A DNA stretch of 10,214 nt from positions 1-10,214 of the forward strand of contig NZ_CAKUAL010000067.1 of the NCBI RefSeq assembly GCF_934636505.1, in the 5' to 3' direction. A program made the translations under genes and the position numbers. The notes under the pieces are model-generated. The model ran no database searches. It was given only the letters and a program-made list of their open reading frames with translations, and had not been told where the DNA came from. Origin of the DNA: an uncultured Ellagibacter sp. Its GTDB lineage: Bacteria > Actinomycetota > Coriobacteriia > Coriobacteriales > Eggerthellaceae. Below are positions 1 to 6,454 of this stretch, one piece after another; position 1 is the first letter of the stretch; every line of letters starts with the position of its first letter.

Positions 1-141
1 CTTGATGAGACGATCGAGGAGTTCCCCGTCGCTCTCCAGGCCTCTGTCGAAGCCATTTGCGACCAGGGATTTGAACTGGCTGAGGAAATGGGCGACCGCA
101 TCAAAAAGGATTTCCTGAAACGCAGGGAGTTGATGGCTTAA
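1..141 (+). CDS. C-terminal fragment of an unidentified protein
   Basis: The reading frame is open from the first base and ends at TAA 139-141, giving 46 residues that end in RRELMA. The visible part is acidic to mixed-charge and helix-prone, with a stretch of alternating charged and hydrophobic residues (ELAEEMGDRIKKDFLKR). There is no cysteine motif apart from one Cys, and no membrane segment. I do not recognise the family and the N-terminus lies outside the window. It converges on the redox operon to the right, and the hairpin at 221-255 separates them. The coding call rests on the clean open frame, the good third-position GC and the stop placed ahead of a terminator-like structure. Confidence 0.6.
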   Translation, partial: LDETIEEFPVALQASVEAICDQGFELAEEMGDRIKKDFLKRRELMA

Positions 142-220
142 CGTCGGAGCCTCTCTTCGCTGCCAGGGGCCCTGTTCGGTCGTGCGTCTCGCTCAATCGG
201 TCGACTGCTCGCAAGACGCA

Positions 221-255
221 GGAAGGCCCCGGCAGTTCGCATGCCGGTGCCTTCC
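221..255. terminator. Long hairpin between convergent genes
   Basis: Two 14-nt arms (221-234 and 242-255) pair with a single mismatch around the 7-nt loop GTTCGCA. It lies between the stop of the + strand gene at 141 and the stop of the minus-strand lipoprotein gene at 276, where a bidirectional terminator is expected. There is no U-tract on either side, so it may instead act as a transcript-end stabiliser or need Rho. Confidence 0.6.
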
Positions 256-275
256 CATAGCGCTCGCTTGCGGGC

Positions 276-1247
276 TTAGCCCTCGCTGTTCGCGATTGCC
301 TGGTCGATGAGCTTGCTGAGCGTTTTCTGCTGCTCGGGGGACGTGATTGCGCCGACGATCGGGTCTCCCACGATGTTGCCGTTCTTGTCGACGACGTAGG
401 TGGTCGGGTACGAGAACAGCTCGGAGGTGAACTTCCCGGCCTCGCTGCTCGACGCGAACCAGACGTTCTTGTACGTGACGCCCTTCTTCGCGAGGATGTC
501 CTTCGCCTCGGAAATCGCGGTCGCGTCGCCGTCGAGCGTGAAGGAGTTCACGCCCACGACCCGGCCGCCCTTGCCGGCGAGCTCCTTGTTGAGCGCTTCC
601 AAGTCGCCCAGCTCGCCCACGCACGGCTTGCAGGTGGTGAACCAGAAGTTGACCACCGTCACCTTGCTCCCCGAGAAGAGCTTGTCGCTGGTCACTTCGT
701 TGCCGTCGAGGTCTTTCCCCTGGAAACTCGGGAACTTGCCCGCACTGGTAGCGGCGCCTGCGCTATTCGGCATGCCGGCGCTCGACGCGTCGACGCTCTC
801 CCCCGAGCTCGGGGAACTACCGCATCCGGGGAAGTCCTTCTCGAGGGCCGCGAGCTTGTCCTCGATTTCCTTCACCTGCTGCGCTCCGGTCTTGAGCGTC
901 TTCAGCTCCTCGGCCGAGAACTGGTCCTTGGCCCCCTCGATCGTGTCGAGCAGGAAATCGCCGTAGTTCTTGCCGTCCTCGATCATCGGTGTGTCCTTGT
1001 TAGCTGCCAGAAAGACTTTCTCCCACAGCTTCGAGTTGCCGGAGAGGATCTCGTTTTCCTTCTGCATGAGCTGTTGGTGCAGCTCAGTCGCTTCCTCGGT
1101 GTTCTTCGGCTGCGTTGCCAGCAAAGCCGCGATATCGGTGTTGCCGCTTGTGGAGTCGGCTTTGCTATCCTTAGGAGCCGAACAGGCTGCAAGGCTGAAC
1201 GCCAAAAGGGAGACCACCAGCACTACCGCAATTTTCGTTAGTTTCAT
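276..1247 (-). CDS. TlpA/ResA-like thioredoxin-fold lipoprotein
   Basis: This 323-residue protein probably reduces or exchanges disulfides outside the membrane. Residues 1-22 form a lipoprotein signal peptide ending in the lipobox LAAC, with Cys22 the lipidated residue. Residues about 35-140 form a charged helical region without a clear family match. Next comes a Ser/Gly/Ala-rich linker containing a lone Cys142. The C-terminal part is a redoxin/TlpA domain with WFTTCKPC (Cys206, Cys209) and the cis-proline at SYPTTY (Pro281). The start is ATG 1247 because TGGAGGA sits 7 nt upstream at 1254-1260; an in-frame ATG at 1253 is too close to it, and no such site supports the longer frame up to 1295. 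It is the last gene of the minus-strand operon, 52 nt after the polyferredoxin gene, which is its likely electron donor. The signal, CxxC and cis-Pro are seen; the partner and substrate (such as oxidised Msr) are inferred. Confidence 0.9.
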   Translation of the reverse strand: MKLTKIAVVLVVSLLAFSLAACSAPKDSKADSTSGNTDIAALLATQPKNTEEATELHQQLMQKENEILSGNSKLWEKVFLAANKDTPMIEDGKNYGDFLLDTIEGAKDQFSAEELKTLKTGAQQVKEIEDKLAALEKDFPGCGSSPSSGESVDASSAGMPNSAGAATSAGKFPSFQGKDLDGNEVTSDKLFSGSKVTVVNFWFTTCKPCVGELGDLEALNKELAGKGGRVVGVNSFTLDGDATAISEAKDILAKKGVTYKNVWFASSSEAGKFTSELFSYPTTYVVDKNGNIVGDPIVGAITSPEQQKTLSKLIDQAIANSEG

Positions 1248-1299
1248 AATCATTCCTCCATTTGCACTTGTTTGCATTGCTTGTCGTTTTCTCAATTCG

Positions 1300-2202
1300 T
1301 CAGTTCTCTTCGCACTGCTGATCCGGTTGCTTTTCCGGCAAGCTCAGGCCGTAGCTGAAGCCGATGGCGTCGGTCGGGCAGGCCCTTATACACTTGCCGC
1401 AGCGGATGCACTCGGTGTGATTGGGCGACTCGGTGACCTTGACGTCCATCTTGCACGTCTTCGCGCACGTGCCGCACGAGATGCATCGGTGCTGGTCAAC
1501 CTTTATTCCAAGCAGGGATACCTTGTTCATGAACGCATAGAGTGCGCCGAGCGGGCAGACCCATTTGCAAAATGGGCGGTAGATGAGTACGCTCAAGACG
1601 ACCACTGCGATCAGGACGACAAGCTTCCAGGTGAACAGCGCCCCTAATGCGGAGCGTATGCCGCTATCGACGATGGCGAGCGGAATCGCGCCTTCGAGCA
1701 CTCCTTGCGGACAGAGGTACTTGCAGAAGTACGGGTCGCCCATCCCGACGTCGTTGACAAGCAGCGCGGGCAGCAAGATCACGGTGAGCAGCAGCACGGC
1801 ATACTTCAGGTACCTAAGCGGTTTGAGCTTCCTTGTAGACAGCTTTTTGCCAGGGATTTTATTCAGCAGCTCCTGCAGCCAGCCGAAGGGGCAGAGGAAC
1901 CCGCACACGAAACGCCCCAACAGCACGCCGATGAGGATCAGAAATCCGGTCACGTAGTACGAGAAGCTGAACTTCGACGAGCTCACGATCGCCTGAAACG
2001 ACCCGATGGGGCAGGCTCCTGTGGCAGCGGGGCAGGAATAGCAGTTCAGGCCAGGTACGCAGACCGCTTTGCCCTGCCCCTGATAGATAGTGCCCTTGAA
2101 AAAGTTCGGCAGGTGGATATTGGTGAGCAGCGTCGCGCCCGCTTGGATCCAGCTACGGAAGCGGCTCAAAAACTGCGATACGGGGTTTCTTCTCTTATCC
2201 AA
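1300..2202 (-). CDS. Polytopic 4Fe-4S membrane protein, NapH/NosR/CcoG-like
   Basis: This 300-residue protein has 19 cysteines and probably carries electrons to or across the membrane. In order: a Cys-rich loop with Cys48, 54, 57 and 64 (CVPGLNCYSCP); three CxxxCP motifs typical of the NapH/NosR/RdxA group (Cys100/104, CGFLCPFGW; Cys160/164, CKYLCPQG; Cys212/216, CKWVCPLG) next to hydrophobic segments at about 84-104, 133-150 and 190-208; then two ferredoxin-type 4Fe-4S motifs at 240-250 and 265-275 (CISCGTCAKTC, CIRCGKCIRACP). The start is TTG at 2202-2200. It overlaps the TAA of the upstream small gene, suggesting translational coupling, with a GGAG about 10 nt upstream. The downstream lipoprotein thioredoxin and upstream CxxC peptide suggest a thiol-reducing electron chain. 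The exact donor and acceptor cannot be read from the sequence. Confidence 0.92.
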   Translation of the reverse strand: MDKRRNPVSQFLSRFRSWIQAGATLLTNIHLPNFFKGTIYQGQGKAVCVPGLNCYSCPAATGACPIGSFQAIVSSSKFSFSYYVTGFLILIGVLLGRFVCGFLCPFGWLQELLNKIPGKKLSTRKLKPLRYLKYAVLLLTVILLPALLVNDVGMGDPYFCKYLCPQGVLEGAIPLAIVDSGIRSALGALFTWKLVVLIAVVVLSVLIYRPFCKWVCPLGALYAFMNKVSLLGIKVDQHRCISCGTCAKTCKMDVKVTESPNHTECIRCGKCIRACPTDAIGFSYGLSLPEKQPDQQCEEN

Positions 2203-2341
2203 TTCCGATGCACTCCAAGCACAGTCGAATCGCCTTGGCCAGCACGGCTTCCGCCTCGCTCCTCATCGCGCCGAAACACACCATGGCCACTCCGGCTGCC
2301 AGCAAGGCAATTTGCGCCGCAGGCTTTATCGCTTTGAACAA
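2195..2341 (-). CDS. Small membrane peptide with C-terminal CxxC, CD1871A-like
   Basis: This short gene encodes 48 residues beginning FKAIKPAAQIALLAAGVAM after the initiator and ending IRLCLECIGIG. It has one hydrophobic segment (about residues 7-24) and a C-terminal CLEC motif directly before the end. Size, layout and the ending match my recollection of the family named CD1871A CXXC motif-containing protein, whose function is unknown. The start is taken as TTG 2341-2339 because AAAGGAG lies 8 nt upstream. An in-frame ATG at 2359 would add six residues but has no convincing ribosome binding site. Its TAA (2197-2195) overlaps the TTG start of the 4Fe-4S protein, so the two are likely coupled. 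A thiol relay or a small subunit of the neighbouring membrane protein is a reasonable inference. Confidence 0.8.
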   Translation of the reverse strand: MFKAIKPAAQIALLAAGVAMVCFGAMRSEAEAVLAKAIRLCLECIGIG

Positions 2342-2388
2342 TCCAATCGCTCCTTTCATTCACTTTCTAATATTTGATCTGCGGAAAC

Positions 2389-2607
2389 CTACTCTTTGAA
2401 CAGATCGAGGAGGTATCCGTAGTCTTCGGAGTGCATCTTCTCGTACGGCACGAAGCGCAAAGACGCGCTATTGATGCAGTAACGCACGCCGTTGGGGGAC
2501 TCTGGGTCATTGGTGAACACGTGGCTGAGATGGGGATCGCCAGCGCGGCTGCGCACCTCGGTTCGACGCATTCCGAGGCTGTTGTCCTCCTTTCGGGAGA
2601 AATAAGC
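2389..2607 (-). pseudogene. msrB: msrB remnant (methionine-R-sulfoxide reductase), N-terminus lost
   Basis: The frame reads as the C-terminal half of MsrB: EDNSLGMRRTEVRS, then GDPHLSHVF, RYCINSASLRF (containing the catalytic Cys of the family) and a YGYLL ending. An in-frame TAG at 2608-2610 closes the frame, and beyond it MsrB similarity is gone. The region that should hold the CGWP motif, the zinc-binding CxxC and, in MsrAB fusions, the MsrA domain is missing. The usual SHLGHVF is PHLSHVF here. An ATG at 2571 could give a 60-residue product, but that lacks the fold's N-terminal half and a well-placed ribosome binding site. It sits 47 nt upstream of the CxxC peptide in the same direction, so it was probably the first gene of the redox operon. 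A functional protein is very unlikely; I infer a deletion that ends near 2608. Confidence 0.8.
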
Positions 2608-2646
2608 CTATTCCTTCCGTTCCGCGATCCATTGGAACATATCGCC

Positions 2647-2677
2647 TATAAAATCCGTGTTAAGAGAGACGGCGTCT
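2647..2677 (+). promoter_or_regulatory. Candidate promoter and small dyad for the two-component genes
   Basis: A -10-like TATAAAAT at 2647-2654 lies 40 nt before the response regulator start, with no convincing -35. Just downstream is the perfect dyad AGACG-G-CGTCT (2667-2677), where a regulator, perhaps the encoded one, could bind. The element lies directly next to the broken 5' end of the msrB remnant. Confidence is limited by the missing -35. Confidence 0.35.
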
Positions 2678-2693
2678 ATGCGAGGAGGCCCGC

Positions 2694-3368
2694 ATGCGCA
2701 TTTTGGTTGTTGAAGACGAACGGTCGCTGGGCGATGCGATCGCGCGCAGCTTGAGGCGCCTTGCGTACAGCGTCGACTGCTGCCACGATGGGCGGGAAGC
2801 GCTTGACCTGCTTGCGGTTGAGAACTTCGATCTTGTCGTGCTCGACCTGAACCTTCCTGGCGCGGATGGCATGACAGTGCTTAGGACACTGAGAGAAGTT
2901 GACTGCGAGACCAAGGTGCTCATCTTGTCGGCGCGCAGCGAGGTTGCCGAAAAGGTGGCGGGCCTTGACGCGGGCGCGAACGATTACCTCACGAAGCCGT
3001 TTCACCTCGAAGAGCTTGCGGCGAGGATACGCAGCCTCACGCTCAGACGTTTTACGCAAAATGATGTGCTGCTGACCTGCGGAAATCTCACTTTCGACAC
3101 AAAGGCGCGTCGGGCGGCTGTAGGCGAGGAGGCTTTGTCCCTCACGCGAAAGGAAATCGGGATACTCGAGTATATGATGCTCAATCAGGGACGGCCGGTC
3201 AGCCAGGAGGAGCTGCTCGAACACGTGTGGGACAGTAGCGTGAACAGCTTCAGCAACTCGATCAGGGTGCACATCTCCGCCTTGAGGAAGAAGCTGCGCG
3301 CTGCCTTGGGGCACGACCCCATACGCAATCGCATCGGGGAGGGCTACGTGATGGAGGATGTCTCATGA
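2694..3368 (+). CDS. OmpR/PhoB-family response regulator
   Basis: This 224-residue cytoplasmic transcription factor is activated by phosphorylation. The receiver domain (about 1-115) has the acidic pair E7/D8, phosphoacceptor D51 in VVLDLNLPG, S79 in LILSAR and K101 in YLTKPF. The winged-helix DNA-binding domain (about 125-223) shows LTRKEIGILEYMM, then VHISALRKKLR and the closing IRNRIGEGYVM, as is normal for the family. The length is typical. The start is ATG 2694 with AGGAGG 5 nt upstream (2683-2688). Its stop overlaps the start of the histidine kinase in ATGA, so the two are co-translated. It is divergent from the redox operon, so control of that operon is a plausible but unproven role. 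Confidence 0.95.
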   Translation: MRILVVEDERSLGDAIARSLRRLAYSVDCCHDGREALDLLAVENFDLVVLDLNLPGADGMTVLRTLREVDCETKVLILSARSEVAEKVAGLDAGANDYLTKPFHLEELAARIRSLTLRRFTQNDVLLTCGNLTFDTKARRAAVGEEALSLTRKEIGILEYMMLNQGRPVSQEELLEHVWDSSVNSFSNSIRVHISALRKKLRAALGHDPIRNRIGEGYVMEDVS

Positions 3369-4513
3369 AAAGGCTCTCGCTGCAGTGGCGCATCACGCTG
3401 ATGACGGCCCTTCTCGTGTGCGTGATGTGCGTGCTGATGAACTGCCTCATCGGGTATTCGGGAATGCGTTACATGGACTCGATCGGCAGTGGCATATCGG
3501 CGTGCGCCGACATCGACGGGGGTGCCGCCGCGTCGTTCGACCCCGACAACCGCGAGCTCGACGAAGAGCTTACGATCGTTGTGAGCAACGCACAGGAATC
3601 CTTCAGTGCGACCAATTGGCTTATCACGGTTGCGGTGACGCTGCTCGGTGGCGTGCTGGCGTACTTCGTCAGCGGCCGCGCGCTCAGGCCACTGCGGGCT
3701 TTTGCGTCGCAGGTCGAGAACGTGCAGCCGAGCAATTTGGCGGACATGAAGATCAGCGAGGACGTGCTGCCCGAGTTCCAGCAGTTCAGCAAGTCGTTCA
3801 ACAGCATGATCGACCGCCTTGACGAGGGCTTTAGCGCACAGCGGCAGTTCACGGGGAACGCTGCGCACGAGCTGCGGACGCCGCTTGCGCTCATGCAGGC
3901 GCAGGTCGAGCTGTTCTCCGCCGAGCATCCCGACATGGGGCCTGAGGAGGCTGCCTTCCTCGAGCTTCTGCAGGAGCAGACCGAGAAGATGTCGCAGATG
4001 ACGAAGACGCTGCTCGAGATGAGCGAGCTTCGCAGCGTGCCCTGCAACGACCGAATCGAGTTAGCGCCGATGGTCGAGGAGGTTCTCGCTGACCTTACGC
4101 CCCTCGCCGAGGCGCGCGGCATCGCCCTTGAGCGTAGCGGGGATGCCCGGCTGACCGGCAGCGACACGTTGATGTATCGACTCATGTTCAACCTGGTCGA
4201 GAACGCAATTCGGTACAGCCGACCCGACACGGCGGTCCGCGTCTCCGCCTGTGAGGAGGGCGGGCGCGTTGTTCTGCGGATCACCGATGGCGGCCCAGGG
4301 ATTCCCGAGCAATTCAAGGAAAGCATCTTCCAGCCGTTCTTCCGCGTCGATTCGTCCCGCAGCAGGGAATACGGCGGCGTTGGGCTGGGACTTTCGCTTG
4401 TGTGGGAAATAGCCGCACTTCACGGCGGCACGGTGGAGGTCGAGGCGAGCTCTGGGGACGGCACCGTCATGCGCGTGGAGCTCCCCGTTGGGGAGATCGC
4501 CGCGACCGCGTGA
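3365..4513 (+). CDS. Sensor histidine kinase, partner of the upstream regulator
   Basis: This 382-residue membrane sensor autophosphorylates and passes phosphate to the response regulator. The layout is: first membrane segment about 9-31, short extracytoplasmic part about 32-83, second membrane segment about 84-103, HAMP-like linker about 104-157, and HisKA with H168 in NAAHELRTPLA. The HATPase_c domain has the N-box NLVENAIRYS (N280), DGGPGIP (308-314), FFRVD and the glycine-rich GGVGLGLSLV (337-346). All catalytic boxes are intact. The first membrane segment is unusually rich in sulfur residues (Cys19, 22, 27; Met13, 21, 25), and Cys47 lies in the outer part. This could suit redox sensing, though that is inference. 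The start is the ATG of the 4-nt ATGA overlap. Confidence 0.95.
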   Translation: MKRLSLQWRITLMTALLVCVMCVLMNCLIGYSGMRYMDSIGSGISACADIDGGAAASFDPDNRELDEELTIVVSNAQESFSATNWLITVAVTLLGGVLAYFVSGRALRPLRAFASQVENVQPSNLADMKISEDVLPEFQQFSKSFNSMIDRLDEGFSAQRQFTGNAAHELRTPLALMQAQVELFSAEHPDMGPEEAAFLELLQEQTEKMSQMTKTLLEMSELRSVPCNDRIELAPMVEEVLADLTPLAEARGIALERSGDARLTGSDTLMYRLMFNLVENAIRYSRPDTAVRVSACEEGGRVVLRITDGGPGIPEQFKESIFQPFFRVDSSRSREYGGVGLGLSLVWEIAALHGGTVEVEASSGDGTVMRVELPVGEIAATA

Positions 4514-4644
4514 CGCGCAGGGGGCGCACTGCGACCGTCCCGATGGCGCCTGCGTGCCGATTGGGGCCATTGACGTTGAAAAATCCCTCATGCGGCGAGC
4601 GCCGATTGCCGTTTTGCTGCTTACGGAGCTTTTCGAAAATTAGC
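4514..4644. other. Gap after the histidine kinase, upstream of the carD-like promoter
   Basis: No gene is seen here. A GC-rich stretch near 4516-4550 can form several short hairpins. A compact CGGC-GAGC-GCCG stem (4593-4604) is followed a few bases later by TTTT, so it may be a weak terminator for the two-component genes. Longer open frames through this gap have no ribosome binding site and look like by-products of high GC. Confidence 0.4.
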
Positions 4645-4675
4645 TATACTAGACTTATTCGATTGCGAGCAATCG
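4645..4675 (+). promoter_or_regulatory. Candidate promoter with operator-like dyad for the carD-like gene
   Basis: TATACT at 4645-4650 matches five of six -10 consensus bases; the -35 region (TTACGG, 4621-4626, 18-nt spacer) is weak. Starting 9 nt downstream, where transcription should begin, is a perfect 7-bp inverted repeat CGATTGC-GA-GCAATCG (4660-4675). As DNA it could be an operator covering the start site; as RNA it would cap the leader with a 6-bp hairpin. The leader to the start codon at 4880 would be about 220 nt and holds further small hairpins (for example AAGGA-GCCT-TCCTT at 4755-4768). Confidence 0.5.
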
Positions 4676-4879
4676 TTTCCGATGCAAAGCCTCTGCCTGT
4701 TCAAGGCGCGCGTAGCATACGTTTTCCAAATAGGAGCACTGTGGAAGCGAAGGTAAGGAGCCTTCCTTTTCATTGAGCTATGCTGCAGTTTGCCCGTCAC
4801 GGGGATCGGGCGTGCGGCAAGGTTGCGGTTTCCCACAGGAGGGACACTCCGCAGGAAGCGCACGAGAAAGGGGTTTGTA

Positions 4880-5416
4880 ATGTTGGAGATTGGCGAAAAG
4901 GTGGTCTATCAGCACCGGGTTTGCACGGTGACGGGCATTCGCGAGGCATATATCGACGGGCGCGACTACTATGAGCTGGAAGCGCTTTACGAGAGGGCCC
5001 TTAAGCTTTTCATCCCGGTGGAAAAGGCCGTTCTGCCTGATTTCAGGCCGGTGATGACCGAGCGTGAAGCGTTGAGCCTGATCGATTCCATCAAGGATAT
5101 CGACGACATCACTCCCGAGGAAATCGAGTCAAGCGCCGCCTCTGCGCCGTTTGACCGAAGGGAAGAGTCTGAATATTCCCGCCGATTGCATTATTTCTCT
5201 TCTGACCAGCTTATTCGCATAATGCGATTCTCCTACGAGCGCTCGCAGGCCCGCTCTGCCCGAGGAAGGGCTGCCACCGAAACGGATAAGCGCTACCTGC
5301 GACTAGCTCAGGACCTGTTGTGCGATGAGCTGGCAGTGTCTTTGAACCTCGATCGCGAAAAAACGCCCGAGTTTCTTCTCCATCGTATCGAGAAGGTCAT
5401 GAGCGGCGCTGCCTGA
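4880..5416 (+). CDS. CarD/CdnL-family transcriptional regulator
   Basis: This 178-residue protein has the N-terminal RNA-polymerase-interacting domain of the CarD_CdnL_TRCF family (about 1-60): IGEKVVYQHRVCTVTGI, then a DYYELEALYERALKLFIPVEKA strand pattern and the FRPVMTEREAL linker. A mostly helical C-terminal part follows (about 62-175), as in CarD proteins that stabilise open promoter complexes. The start is ATG 4880 because a purine-rich GAAAGGGG lies about 6-7 nt upstream and the CarD fold begins at once. The frame extends further upstream without homology. The C-terminal sequence diverges from mycobacterial CarD (no obvious basic, Trp-containing DNA-contact helix that I can point to), so it may be a paralogue with a narrower role. 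It is transcribed alone and converges on trmO. Confidence 0.85.
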   Translation: MLEIGEKVVYQHRVCTVTGIREAYIDGRDYYELEALYERALKLFIPVEKAVLPDFRPVMTEREALSLIDSIKDIDDITPEEIESSAASAPFDRREESEYSRRLHYFSSDQLIRIMRFSYERSQARSARGRAATETDKRYLRLAQDLLCDELAVSLNLDREKTPEFLLHRIEKVMSGAA

Positions 5417-5541
5417 GTCCTGTTTTTTGCCGGCTGGGGGAGTTTCTGTAGCTGCGAGTATTCTGCCTTCGGTTGCGCGCCGGCCTCAGGGATGATTTTG
5501 GCGCCATTCCCCAATAGAGCCTATTTGTGACTGGCCCCAAA

Positions 5542-5566
5542 CCGCGATGTGCAATTCATATCGCGG
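5542..5566. terminator. Hairpin between convergent carD-like gene and trmO
   Basis: A 7-bp perfect stem CCGCGAT/ATCGCGG (5542-5548 with 5560-5566) surrounds an 11-nt loop in the 190-bp convergent gap. It has no strong U-tract on either strand. The position fits a shared terminator, but the call is tentative. The rest of the gap (5417-5541) shows a T-run at 5423-5428 and no gene. Confidence 0.4.
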
Positions 5567-5606
5567 CACAACTCAGCTTGCCCATGAAGATTGCATGCGC
5601 GCGAGT

Positions 5607-6332
5607 TTAGTTCACGCAGATGACGTGCAGGGCATCCCCGTCTACGGTGAAGGCGACGTCGTGCGAGGAATAGGCGAGGTGGTACACGCGCGAGGGGTCG
5701 TGCTTGCTTCCCGCGCGCCGCGGGTCTTGCCTCAGAACCTCGACGAGGCCGGTGAGCTTGTCTTCCTCGATTGATTCGCGAAGTTGATCAGGGAAGTCGA
5801 CCGTAAGCTCGTGCCACGGCGCGTCTTCGATCCATCCGCCGCGGGCATCGGGATGGCAGTCGGCGAAGGGGATATAGGGCTTGATGTCGAGAATCGGCGT
5901 GCCGTCTCGCAAATCGGCCCCGAGGACGTGGAGCACGGGCCCGGCGTCGGTTCGTTTCACCCGATCGAGCTTCACGCAGCTCAAGCCCAGCGGATTCGGG
6001 CGAAAGGGGCTGCGCGATGCGAACACGCCTACTCGCTCGGTGCCGCCCAGTCGCGGGGGTCGCACGGTCGGCGACCATCTGGCGTTTGCCCCGTTTTTGT
6101 TGGGTGCTGCATAATCGGTGGCGATGTCGTCGGCGGTTCCGCCGGGCACGCCGTTTTCGAATTGCCAGATCAGCCAGAGATGAGAGAAGCTCTCGATTCC
6201 CGAAACAGCCGACTCGAGTGCGTATTCGGGCTCGAACACGATGTGTCCTCGCAGATGGGGTGCGAGAAAGCTGTTGCGGGGTATCCCGAACTTCTGCGGT
6301 AGGTCGGTGCGAATGTGCGCTATCGGCTTCAT
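5607..6332 (-). CDS. trmO: tRNA (t6A37) N6-methyltransferase TrmO
   Basis: This 241-residue cytoplasmic enzyme uses S-adenosylmethionine to methylate N6-threonylcarbamoyladenosine at tRNA position 37 (m6t6A). The TrmO/TsaA (formerly UPF0066) barrel is clear. IAHIRTDLPQKFGIPR opens it, followed by FSHLWLIWQF, the signature GVFASRSPFRPNPLGLS, and DGTPILDIKPYIPFAD. The C-terminal extension (VEVLRQDPR, YHLAYSSHDVAFTVDG) is the one found in the longer E. coli-like form, and the length agrees with that form. The start is ATG 6332 with a weak AGGA upstream. It follows the DUF3825 gene in the same direction, but a 122-nt gap with a hairpin suggests a separate transcript. Confidence 0.93.
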   Translation of the reverse strand: MKPIAHIRTDLPQKFGIPRNSFLAPHLRGHIVFEPEYALESAVSGIESFSHLWLIWQFENGVPGGTADDIATDYAAPNKNGANARWSPTVRPPRLGGTERVGVFASRSPFRPNPLGLSCVKLDRVKRTDAGPVLHVLGADLRDGTPILDIKPYIPFADCHPDARGGWIEDAPWHELTVDFPDQLRESIEEDKLTGLVEVLRQDPRRAGSKHDPSRVYHLAYSSHDVAFTVDGDALHVICVN

Positions 6333-6396
6333 GCTGTTCCTAAGCTAGGGTGGTCGTCTGACATTGCGGGTTCTATGTGCTCATCAGCCAATCTGC

Positions 6397-6422
6397 TGGC
6401 GCAAGGCTTGCCCCGTGCGCCA
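6397..6422 (-). terminator. Hairpin downstream of the DUF3825 gene
   Basis: A perfect 7-bp stem TGGCGCA/TGCGCCA (6397-6403 with 6416-6422) with a 12-nt loop lies 33 nt after the DUF3825 stop codon on the minus strand. A wider ATCTGC/GCAGAT pair (6391-6396 with 6439-6444) could enclose it. There is no U-tract. It may end the DUF3825 transcript or only partly uncouple it from trmO. Confidence 0.45.
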
Positions 6423-6454
6423 AATGAAGCGCAACCTCGCAGATGAGCCAGTCG

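Noticed and set aside
970..1647. Plus-strand open frame over the 4Fe-4S and lipoprotein genes
   Set aside because: It crosses two well-supported minus-strand genes and has low-complexity Ser/Ala-rich translation without motifs.
2608..2640. Read-through of the TAG in msrB (for example as pyrrolysine)
   Set aside because: The residues before the TAG do not resemble MsrB, and the Cys-rich N-terminal part is absent, so decoding the TAG would not restore the enzyme.
2676..3314. Long minus-strand open frame opposite the response regulator
   Set aside because: The + strand frame has complete receiver and winged-helix motifs; the antisense frame is a by-product of GC-rich codon use.
4682..4756. 24-codon ORF in the carD-like leader
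   Set aside because: There is no ribosome binding site before ATG 4682 and no other coding sign; it is kept only as leader sequence.
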